DNA from: JAEUPI01 sp044222685
GTDB lineage: Bacteria > Pseudomonadota > Gammaproteobacteria > Burkholderiales > Burkholderiaceae_C
Reading direction: 5' to 3'
NCBI GenBank assembly: GCA_044222685.1
Contig: JBGAMU010000144.1
Location: 1-9,881, forward strand
Length of the DNA stretch: 9,881 nt
A program made the position numbers and the translations under genes. Positions 1-5,893 of the stretch are shown in pieces. Below the pieces are notes generated by a model, which saw nothing but the letters and a program-made list of their open reading frames with translations, was not told the origin of the DNA and searched no databases. How positions within the stretch are numbered: the first letter of the stretch is position 1; each line of letters begins with the position of its first letter.

Positions 1-161
1 CCGAGGCGGCCGGCTCCGCCACGCCGACGGTGGACGCCAACGCCCAGGCCTCGGTGCTGACCGCCTTCGCGGTCGGCCGCCTGCAGCGCTACGCGCGCTC
101 GGGCTTCAAGCGCACGCCCACCGAGCACCTCGACGCGGCGCTGCGCCTGCTGGTCGGCTGA
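1..161 (+). CDS. slmA: Nucleoid occlusion factor SlmA-type TetR regulator (C-terminal fragment)
   Basis: Only the last 52 residues are visible; the gene begins left of the window. It is read in the frame starting at base 3 and ends at TGA 159-161. The tail contains the blocks AFAVGRLQRYARSGFKRTPT and EHLDAALRLL. These line up with the E. coli SlmA C-terminus as I remember it (an ILAFCEGMLSRFVRSEFK-like helix followed by PTDDFDARWPLI). SlmA proteins are TetR-family DNA-binding dimers that stop FtsZ rings forming over the nucleoid; this final helix belongs to the dimerisation and FtsZ-binding half. The DNA-binding half is outside the window, so the assignment rests on the tail alone. Another TetR-family regulator remains possible. 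Confidence 0.72.
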   Translation, partial: EAAGSATPTVDANAQASVLTAFAVGRLQRYARSGFKRTPTEHLDAALRLLVG

Positions 162-201
162 CGCGCTGCGGCGCAAGCCGACGCGGCGCGAAGCGCACGC
201 G

Positions 202-207
202 TAAACT
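202..207 (+). promoter_or_regulatory. Candidate -10 element before the DUF815 gene
   Basis: TAAACT (TAnnnT pattern) ends 9 bases before the ATG at 217. No purine-rich ribosome-binding site lies between. Transcription would start within a few bases of the ATG, giving a leaderless or nearly leaderless message. The best -35 candidate (CCGACG at 178-183, 18 bp spacer) matches only the GAC core, so this is a weak call based on position and composition in GC-rich DNA. Confidence 0.35.
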
Positions 208-216
208 TCCGGCCCC

Positions 217-1089
217 ATGGCCGATCTCGAATCGATTCTCGCGCGCGCCGAACGCCTCCTGGCGCGCCTCGAAGCCGTGCTGCCGCACGCCCTCTCGGCG
301 CCCGACTGGAGCGCCTCGATCGCGTTCCGCTACCGCAAGCGCGGCGCCTCGGGCCTGCTCGAGCCGGTGCGGCACGTCGCCGGCATCCGGCTCGGCACGC
401 TGGTGGAGGTCGAGCCGCAGAAGGAACGGCTGCTGCGCAACACGCGCCAGTTCGTCGAGGGCCACGCGGCCAACAACGTGCTGCTCACCGGCGCGCGCGG
501 CACCGGCAAGAGCTCGCTGATCAAGGCGTGCCTGAACGAGTTTGCGCCGCGCGGCCTGCGCCTGCTCGAGGTCGACAAGGCCGACCTGATCGATCTGCCC
601 GACCTGGTGGACCTGGTGGCGAGCCGGCCGGAGCGCTTCGTGGTGTTCTGCGATGACCTGAGCTTCGACGAAGGCGAGCCCGGCTACAAGGCGCTGAAGT
701 CGGTGCTCGACGGCTCGGTGGCGCAGACCAGCGACAACCTGCTGATCTACGCCACCAGCAACCGCCGCCACCTGCTGCCCGAGTACATGAAGGAGAACCT
801 CACCTACACCCACACCGACGACGGCGAGGTGCATCCGGGCGAGGTGATCGAGGAGAAGATCTCGCTGTCGGAGCGCTTCGGCCTGTGGCTGAGCTTCTAT
901 CCGTTCAGCCAGGACGAGTACCTGGCGATCGTGGCGCAGTGGCTGCGCAGCTTCGGTGTCGCCGAAGGCGCGATCGCCGCGGCGCAGAAGGAGTCGCTGG
1001 TGTGGTCGCTCGAGCGCGGTTCGCGCTCGGGTCGCGTGGCCTGGCAGTTCGCTCGCGACTACGCCGGCCGCGGCGGCGCGGCGACGTGA
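217..1089 (+). CDS. DUF815-family AAA-like ATP-binding protein
   Basis: The product is 290 aa, the usual size for DUF815 proteins. These are P-loop ATPases of unknown function common next to Nudix genes in betaproteobacteria. A charged N-terminal helical region (1-45) precedes the ATPase core. Walker A is GARGTGKS at residues 92-99. A Walker B-like strand FVVFCDDLSF lies at 141-150, with paired acidic residues D146 and D147. A sensor-1-like strand with Asn, LLIYATSNRRHL, lies at 175-186. A C-terminal SGR at 271-273 sits where AAA proteins carry sensor 2. No membrane segment or signal peptide is seen, so it should be cytoplasmic. The ATG at 217 is chosen because it gives the family-typical start and a TAnnnT element lies just upstream. 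Its stop overlaps the GTG start of the Nudix gene, which implies translational coupling. The cellular role is unknown. Confidence 0.9.
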   Translation: MADLESILARAERLLARLEAVLPHALSAPDWSASIAFRYRKRGASGLLEPVRHVAGIRLGTLVEVEPQKERLLRNTRQFVEGHAANNVLLTGARGTGKSSLIKACLNEFAPRGLRLLEVDKADLIDLPDLVDLVASRPERFVVFCDDLSFDEGEPGYKALKSVLDGSVAQTSDNLLIYATSNRRHLLPEYMKENLTYTHTDDGEVHPGEVIEEKISLSERFGLWLSFYPFSQDEYLAIVAQWLRSFGVAEGAIAAAQKESLVWSLERGSRSGRVAWQFARDYAGRGGAAT

Positions 1090-1517
1090 GCGGCGATGAC
1101 CGCACGCCCGTGGATGTCGCGGTGGGCGTGCTGATCGACGCCCAGGGCCGCTTCCTGCTCACCTCGCGGCCGGCCGGCAAGGTGTACGCCGGCTACTGGG
1201 AGTTCCCGGGCGGCAAGCTCGAGCCCGGCGAGACCGTCGACGCCGCGTTGCGTCGCGAGCTGCACGAGGAGCTCGGCATCACGATCGGCGAATCGACGCC
1301 CTGGCAGGTCGAGCTGATGGACTATCCGCACGCCCGCGTGCGCTTGCACTTCTGCAAGGTGCACGACTGGCAGGGCGAGTTCCAGATGCGCGAGGGCCAG
1401 GCCATGAGCTGGGAGACGCTGCCGGTGCGTTGTGCGCCGGTGCTGCCCGGCACCGTGCCGGTGCTGCGCTGGTTCGCGCAGGAGCGCGGCCATGCCGGCG
1501 CGACCCATCACGAATGA
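1086..1517 (+). CDS. mutT: MutT-type Nudix hydrolase
   Basis: This 143-aa protein carries a perfect Nudix box: G43, E49 and then REL-HEE-L-GI at 57-65 (pattern GX5EX7REUXEEXGU), preceded by WEFPGG at 38-43. The size and the WEFPGGKLEPGE segment are typical of MutT (8-oxo-dGTP diphosphatase), which hydrolyses oxidised guanine nucleotides to prevent A:T to C:G mutations. Substrate specificity cannot be proven from the motif. I chose the GTG at 1086 because it overlaps the upstream TGA as GTGA, indicating coupling to the DUF815 gene. The open frame runs further upstream, but only across the DUF815 gene in another frame. An alternative in-frame GTG at 1110 would remove eight residues. No Shine-Dalgarno sequence is obvious. 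No second domain (such as a thiamine phosphate synthase-like domain fused in some MutT proteins) is present. Confidence 0.88.
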   Translation: MSGDDRTPVDVAVGVLIDAQGRFLLTSRPAGKVYAGYWEFPGGKLEPGETVDAALRRELHEELGITIGESTPWQVELMDYPHARVRLHFCKVHDWQGEFQMREGQAMSWETLPVRCAPVLPGTVPVLRWFAQERGHAGATHHE

Positions 1518-1528
1518 AGGACAGGCCT

Positions 1529-1534
1529 TAGACT
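1529..1534 (+). promoter_or_regulatory. Candidate -10 element placing hisI transcription at its ATG
   Basis: TAGACT (TAnnnT) ends 6 bases before the hisI ATG at 1541, inside the 23-bp mutT-hisI gap. At the usual distance of 6-8 bases from the -10 element, transcription would begin at or next to the A of ATG, giving a leaderless message. No Shine-Dalgarno-like sequence is present, which fits. I see no convincing -35 element at 16-18 bp spacing, so the call relies on the -10 match and the short fixed distance. Confidence 0.4.
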
Positions 1535-1540
1535 GGCCGC

Positions 1541-1930
1541 ATGGATTGGCTGGACCAGATCAGGTGGGACCGCGACGGCCTGGTGCCGGTGATCGCGCAG
1601 GAGCGTGGCAGCAACGACGTGCTGATGTTCGCGTTCATGAACCGTGAGGCCTTGCAGCGTACGGCCGAGCTCGGCCAGGCCGTCTACTGGAGCCGTTCGC
1701 GCGGGCGGCTGTGGCACAAGGGCGAGGAGTCGGGCCACTTCCAGCAGGTGCACGAGATCCGGCTCGACTGTGACAACGACGTCGTGTTGCTGCAGGTGAC
1801 GCAACTCGGCCACCAGCCGGGCATCGCCTGCCACACCGGGCGCCACGCGTGCTTCTTCCAGCGCCTGGAACAGGGCGCCTGGCACAGCGTGGAGCCGGTC
1901 TTGAAAGACCCGGCTTCGATCTACAGATAG
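1541..1930 (+). CDS. hisI: Phosphoribosyl-AMP cyclohydrolase
   Basis: HisI opens the adenine ring of phosphoribosyl-AMP (third step of histidine synthesis) in the cytoplasm, using zinc and magnesium. The 129-aa product is the normal length of a stand-alone HisI. It shows the family blocks VLMFAFMNREAL (27-38), VYWSRSRGRLWHKGEESGH (48-66), the metal-binding LDCDNDVVLLQV (75-86) and GIACHTGRHACFF (94-106). The three family cysteines are present as C77, C97 and C104, and the acidic magnesium ligands as D76, D78 and D80. The start is the ATG at 1541, giving the expected MDWLDQIRWD N-terminus. hisE follows after 6 bases as a separate gene, whereas E. coli has a HisIE fusion. hisF, commonly just upstream of hisI in this group, is not in the window; a Nudix gene takes that position. 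Confidence 0.97.
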   Translation: MDWLDQIRWDRDGLVPVIAQERGSNDVLMFAFMNREALQRTAELGQAVYWSRSRGRLWHKGEESGHFQQVHEIRLDCDNDVVLLQVTQLGHQPGIACHTGRHACFFQRLEQGAWHSVEPVLKDPASIYR

Positions 1931-1936
1931 GGCGAG

Positions 1937-2299
1937 ATGGCCTCCGCTGATCCCACTCATGGCGACACGCTGGCCCGGCTGGCCGGGGTGATCGAGTCGC
2001 GCCGCGGCGGCGACCCCGACAAGAGTTACGTCGCACGTCTGCTGGCCAAGGGGCCGGACGCGATCCTGAAGAAGATCGGCGAGGAGGCCACCGAGACGGT
2101 GATGGCGGCCAAGGACGGCGACCCGGTGCGCATCGTCGCCGAGATGGCCGACCTGTGGTTCCACTGCCTGGTGGCGCTGGCCGCCTACGGATTGAAGCCC
2201 GACGCCGTGCTGGCGGAACTGACGCGCCGCGAAGGACTCTCCGGCCTGGAGGAAATGGCGCTGCGCAAGGCCGGGCAACGCGACAAGGAGGGCTCTTGA
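1937..2299 (+). CDS. hisE: Phosphoribosyl-ATP pyrophosphatase
   Basis: HisE removes pyrophosphate from phosphoribosyl-ATP, the second step of histidine synthesis, and feeds HisI encoded just upstream. The 120-aa all-helical product belongs to the MazG-like fold. It shows KSYVARLLAKGPDAILKKIG (29-48), then the metal-binding GEEATETVMAAKD with E49, E50 and E53, and a second acidic site EMADLWFHCLVAL with E69 and D72. The length is normal for a stand-alone enzyme. ATG 1937 follows the hisI stop by 6 bases, with a GGGCGAG purine run directly before it as a poorly spaced ribosome-binding site, so coupling to hisI translation is likely. The 3' end contains a strong Shine-Dalgarno sequence for the next gene, and the TGA is immediately followed by that gene's ATG. 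Confidence 0.97.
   Translation: MASADPTHGDTLARLAGVIESRRGGDPDKSYVARLLAKGPDAILKKIGEEATETVMAAKDGDPVRIVAEMADLWFHCLVALAAYGLKPDAVLAELTRREGLSGLEEMALRKAGQRDKEGS
2285..2291 (+). promoter_or_regulatory. Strong Shine-Dalgarno sequence for the 2300-2692 gene
   Basis: AAGGAGG lies inside the end of hisE, 8 bases before the ATG at 2300. It is the closest match to the 16S anti-Shine-Dalgarno consensus that I found in the window. It fixes the start of the small membrane protein. Confidence 0.8.
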
Positions 2300-2692
2300 A
2301 TGGACGAACCGACCCGCACCGTGGTGATGCTCGACCCGGCACGCGAATCGTCGCTGCGCACGATCGGCCACATCAGCTATGCGCTGCATGCCATCGTGGC
2401 CATCGGCGCGGTGCTGCCGGGCACGCAGGGCAGCGTGGTGCTGCTGCTGGCGGCGTTCATCCTCGACCTGGTGAAACGCGGCGACGCCGCCGGCACCTGG
2501 CAGGAGAGCCACTTCCGCTGGCGCATCCGCAGCGTCGTCATCGCGGCCATCCTCTACGTGGTGACCTTGCCGCTGTGGCTGCTGCTGATCGCACCCGGCT
2601 GGCTGGCCTGGGGCCTGGTGTCAATCTGGTTCGCCTACCGCGTGATCCGCGGCTGGCTGGCGCTGAACGACGGCAAGCCGATGCCGGTGTGA
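2300..2692 (+). CDS. Small DUF4870-like integral membrane protein
   Basis: This 130-aa protein has a short charged N-terminus followed by about four hydrophobic segments: roughly 22-40, 45-58, 78-98 and 101-116. The pattern resembles DUF4870 (Tic20-like) small membrane proteins found downstream of hisE in Burkholderiales; the family name is from memory and not verified. Conserved-looking features are an ISYALHAI stretch in segment 1 and a basic cytoplasmic loop between segments 2 and 3 containing HFRWRIRS (71-78), a pattern typical of this family. There is no signal peptide or catalytic motif. The start is set by the AAGGAGG ribosome-binding site. Its ATG directly abuts the hisE stop, so it is in the his-tat transcription unit. 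The function is unknown; a role in histidine synthesis is not implied by the sequence. Confidence 0.85.
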   Translation: MDEPTRTVVMLDPARESSLRTIGHISYALHAIVAIGAVLPGTQGSVVLLLAAFILDLVKRGDAAGTWQESHFRWRIRSVVIAAILYVVTLPLWLLLIAPGWLAWGLVSIWFAYRVIRGWLALNDGKPMPV

Positions 2693-2707
2693 GCGGGGCA
2701 CGACATC

Positions 2708-3058
2708 ATGACGACCACCGATCCGAACTGCATCTTCTGCAAGATCGTCGCCGGGCAGATACCGGCCAAGAAGGTCCACGAGGACGAGCACGTGCTCGCC
2801 TTCCACGACATCCATCCATGGGCGCCGGTGCACATCCTGATCATCCCGAAGCAGCACATCACCAGCATGGTCGACGTCGGCGAGGAGCACGCGGCGCTGC
2901 TCGGGCGCATGATGGCGTTGTCGCCGCGGCTGATGCGCGAACTGGGCGTGACCAATGGCTTCCGCCATGTGGTGAACACCGGACGTGACGGAATGCAGGA
3001 AGTCCAGCACCTGCACCTGCACGTGATGGGCGGGCCAAGGCCCTGGCTCAAGGGTTGA
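2708..3058 (+). CDS. hinT: HIT-family purine nucleoside phosphoramidase (HinT-like)
   Basis: HinT proteins hydrolyse AMP- and GMP-linked phosphoramidates through a histidine triad. The 116-aa product has the family's normal length. It carries the N-terminal CIFCKIVAGQIPAKKVHEDE (8-27), including the CxxC pair C8 and C11, then the D-I-H-P-x-A-P-V-H block (34-42) and HILIIPKQHI (42-51). The histidine triad HLHLHV is at 101-106, with H103 in the position of the nucleophile, and GGPRPWLKG closes the protein. It should be a cytoplasmic homodimer. The ATG at 2708 gives the typical N-terminus; the gggg stretch before it is only a weak ribosome-binding site. It sits 15 bp after the membrane protein gene and 50 bp before tatA, as commonly seen in betaproteobacteria. 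The physiological substrate is unknown. Confidence 0.95.
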   Translation: MTTTDPNCIFCKIVAGQIPAKKVHEDEHVLAFHDIHPWAPVHILIIPKQHITSMVDVGEEHAALLGRMMALSPRLMRELGVTNGFRHVVNTGRDGMQEVQHLHLHVMGGPRPWLKG

Positions 3059-3072
3059 ACGAGGCGGCGACC

Positions 3073-3078
3073 TAGAAT
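3073..3078 (+). promoter_or_regulatory. Candidate -10 element for tatABC
   Basis: TAGAAT in the 50-bp hinT-tatA spacer differs from TATAAT at one base. A start about seven bases downstream would give a leader of roughly 24 bases containing the tatA ribosome-binding site. No -35 element is evident at 16-18 bp; TTGAAC at 3055-3060 is only 12 bp away. It may allow tatABC to be transcribed independently of the his genes. Confidence 0.4.
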
Positions 3079-3096
3079 CCGCCCCAACGCTCGTAC

Positions 3097-3101
3097 AGGA
3101 G
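3097..3101 (+). promoter_or_regulatory. Shine-Dalgarno sequence of tatA
   Basis: AGGAG lies 7 bases upstream of the ATG at 3109, which is good spacing. It contrasts with tatB, which has no comparable site. Confidence 0.8.
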
Positions 3102-3108
3102 ATTCACC

Positions 3109-3351
3109 ATGGGATCGTTCAGCATCTGGCATTGGCTGATCGTGCTGCTTGTCGTCATCTTGATCTTCGGCACCAAGAAACTGAAGAACATGGGCTCCGA
3201 TCTGGGCGCTGCCGTCAAGGGCTTCAAGGACGGCGTGAAGGACGGTGGCACCTCGGGCGACACGCCGGGCACGCCGCCGCAGCAGGTCACCGCCGGTGGC
3301 AAGGCGACCGACGCCAACACCGTCGACGTCGAGGCCAAGACCAAGTCGTAA
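3109..3351 (+). CDS. tatA: Twin-arginine translocase subunit TatA
   Basis: TatA oligomerises in the inner membrane to form the size-adaptable element that lets folded, cofactor-containing proteins cross. The 80-aa product has the N-out transmembrane segment SIWHWLIVLLVVILIF (5-20), the conserved FG hinge (F20-G21), and a basic amphipathic helix from about residue 23 to 45 (TKKLKN onward, with DLGAAVKGFKDG). A disordered tail rich in Gly, Thr and Pro follows. The SIWHW start and FGTKKL are standard for betaproteobacterial TatA; residue 8 is His, where E. coli has Gln. The start is supported by AGGAG at 3097-3101. It is the first gene of tatABC and is separated from tatB by a 50-bp spacer with a hairpin. 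Confidence 0.97.
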   Translation: MGSFSIWHWLIVLLVVILIFGTKKLKNMGSDLGAAVKGFKDGVKDGGTSGDTPGTPPQQVTAGGKATDANTVDVEAKTKS

Positions 3352-3354
3352 GGC

Positions 3355-3378
3355 GCCACGCCGCCGCGCTCGCGTGGC
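3355..3378 (+). terminator. Hairpin in the tatA-tatB spacer (possible attenuator)
   Basis: GCCACGC (3355-3361) and GCGTGGC (3372-3378) are perfect inverted repeats that form a 7-bp stem with a 10-base loop, starting 3 bases after the tatA stop. No U-tract follows, so it is not a classical intrinsic terminator. It could protect the tatA message from 3' decay or reduce read-through into tatB. In GC-rich DNA a 7-bp stem can arise by chance. Confidence 0.35.
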
Positions 3379-3401
3379 TGGCGTCCGGCCCGACGGTTCG
3401 C

Positions 3402-3896
3402 ATGATCGACTTCGGCTTCGACAAGATTGCCCTGATCGGCGCCGTGGCGCTGATCGTCATCGGCCCGCAGAAGCTGCCGCGGGTGGCGCGCACCGTGGGC
3501 CATCTGCTCGGCAAGGCGCAGCGCTACGTGGCCGACGTGAAGGCCGAGGTCAACCGGTCGATCGAGCTCGAAGAACTGCAGAAGATGAAGAGCCAGTTCG
3601 AGACGGCGGCCAGCGACATCAAGAACAGCGTGAGCCGCGAGGTCAACGACGCGACGCGTTCGTTCGAGACCAGCTGGAGCGACGCCACCGCCGGCCTGGA
3701 GACCAGCGGCACCGGCAGCGACGCGGCCAGCGAACCGTACACGCCACCGCCGCCCGCCTACAAGCGGCCCGACAAGCGCTGGCGCCTGAAGCGCAGCGCG
3801 GTGCCCCAGTGGTACAAGCAGCGCCAGGGCATCCGCACGCGCGCGATGTCGGGCGCGGCGCGGGTCGCGCGCTTTCGCCCGCCGCGCGTGAAATAG
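3402..3896 (+). CDS. tatB: Twin-arginine translocase subunit TatB
   Basis: TatB pairs with TatC to form the receptor for twin-arginine signal peptides. The 164-aa product starts MIDFGFDKIALIGAVALIVI. It has one transmembrane segment (about 6-20), the GPxKLP hinge (21-26), and a long amphipathic helix to about residue 80 (RVARTVGHLLGKAQRY and the charged stretch IELEELQKMK). A Ser/Thr/Pro linker with PPPP (115-118) follows, and then a strongly basic tail (121-164). Residue 8 is Lys where E. coli TatB has Glu8. ATG 3402 gives the canonical N-terminus. The frame stays open further upstream, but only through tatA sequence in another frame. No ribosome-binding site is visible before the ATG, and a hairpin lies in the preceding spacer, suggesting lower expression than tatA. 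tatC begins 9 bases after the stop. Confidence 0.95.
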   Translation: MIDFGFDKIALIGAVALIVIGPQKLPRVARTVGHLLGKAQRYVADVKAEVNRSIELEELQKMKSQFETAASDIKNSVSREVNDATRSFETSWSDATAGLETSGTGSDAASEPYTPPPPAYKRPDKRWRLKRSAVPQWYKQRQGIRTRAMSGAARVARFRPPRVK

Positions 3897-3905
3897 CGGC
3901 GAGCC

Positions 3906-4694
3906 ATGGCGACCGACGACACCAAGGACGAACTGGCCGGTACCGAAGCGCCCTTCGTCTCGCACCTGATCGAGCTGCGCGACCGGCTGATCCGCGCCTC
4001 GATCGCGATTGGCATCGCTTTCGGCTTGTTGTGCCTGTGGCCCGGCCCCTCCGGACTGTACGACCTGCTGGCCGCGCCGCTGGTGGCGCAGCTGCCCAAG
4101 GGGGCCACGCTGATCGCCACCAACGTGATCTCGCCGTTCCTGGTGCCGCTGAAGATCACGTTGATGGCGGCGTTCCTGGTCGCGCTGCCGGTGGTGCTGT
4201 ACCAGGTCTGGGCGTTCGTGGCGCCGGGGCTGTACACCCACGAGAAGAAGCTGGTGCTGCCGCTGGTGGTGTCGAGCACGCTGCTGTTCATCATTGGCGT
4301 GGCGTTCTGCTACTTCTTCGTCTTCGGCCAGGTCTTCAAGTTCATCCAGAGCTTCGCGCCGAAGAGCATCACGGCGGCGCCGGACATCGAGGCCTATCTC
4401 GGCTTCGTGCTGTCGATGTTCATCGCCTTCGGTGCCGCCTTCGAGGTGCCGGTGGCGGTGGTGGTGTTGGCGCGCATGGGCATCGTCAGCATCGACAAGC
4501 TGAAGGCCTTTCGCGGCTACTTCGTCGTGCTGGCGTTCATCGTCGCGGCGATCATCACGCCGCCCGACGTGGTGTCGCAGCTGTCGCTGGCGATTCCGAT
4601 GTGCCTGCTCTACGAGGTCGGCATCTGGGCGGCGCGCGTGTTCATCCGCCACACCGCGGCGCCGGCCGAGGAGCCGGCCGCCAAGGAAACCTGA
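3906..4694 (+). CDS. tatC: Twin-arginine translocase subunit TatC
   Basis: TatC is the six-helix core that binds twin-arginine signal peptides with TatB and recruits TatA. The 262-aa length is normal. The N-terminal cytoplasmic signature FVSHLIELRDRLIRA (17-31) carries the conserved E23 and R25. The first periplasmic loop has VISPFLVPLK and QVWAFVAPGLYTHEKK (100-115), with F104 and E113 matching the signal-binding Phe and Glu of E. coli. E180 (FGAAFEVPV) and D221 (TPPDVVSQ) match the conserved transmembrane Glu and the late-loop Asp. Hydrophobic segments lie near 29-46, 75-100, 118-142, 162-189, 203-218 and 222-245. The C-terminus is short and ends in an Ala/Glu-rich tail. ATG 3906 follows the tatB stop by 9 bases with only a GGCGAG-like site. 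The stop lies 10 bp from the 3' end of the convergent protease gene. Confidence 0.98.
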   Translation: MATDDTKDELAGTEAPFVSHLIELRDRLIRASIAIGIAFGLLCLWPGPSGLYDLLAAPLVAQLPKGATLIATNVISPFLVPLKITLMAAFLVALPVVLYQVWAFVAPGLYTHEKKLVLPLVVSSTLLFIIGVAFCYFFVFGQVFKFIQSFAPKSITAAPDIEAYLGFVLSMFIAFGAAFEVPVAVVVLARMGIVSIDKLKAFRGYFVVLAFIVAAIITPPDVVSQLSLAIPMCLLYEVGIWAARVFIRHTAAPAEEPAAKET

Positions 4695-4704
4695 GGGCGC
4701 GCGG

Positions 4705-5871
<1,167 letters not shown>

Positions 5872-5879
5872 GGAACGAC

Positions 5880-5885
5880 GAGGTG
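5880..5885 (+). promoter_or_regulatory. Shine-Dalgarno sequence deciding the nif3 start
   Basis: GAGGTG lies 8 bases before the ATG at 5894 and matches the anti-Shine-Dalgarno sequence well. The alternative in-frame ATG at 5870 would add eight residues (MERRGGVS) but has only AGGAG 13 bases upstream. The 5894 start is therefore preferred, and it gives the usual short N-terminus of the family. Confidence 0.7.
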
Positions 5886-5893
5886 GCGTCTCG

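Noticed and set aside
885..1085. N-terminal extension of the Nudix protein from an ATG at 885
   Set aside because: The added residues are the DUF815 gene read in another frame. The Nudix fold starts shortly after the GTG at 1086, and the GTGA overlap is a typical coupled start.
3055..3078. TTGAAC ... TAGAAT as a full sigma-70 promoter for tatA
   Set aside because: The spacer is only 12 bp, too short for a normal -35/-10 pair, and TTGAAC includes the hinT stop region. Only the -10 element is kept as a candidate.
3132..3401. N-terminal extension of TatB from an ATG at 3132
   Set aside because: The extension is tatA in another frame. TatB must begin just before its transmembrane segment, as it does from the ATG at 3402.
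3072..4652. A 526-codon minus-strand frame across tatABC
   Set aside because: It is antisense to three well-identified tat genes, very rich in His, Arg and Asp, with no domain.
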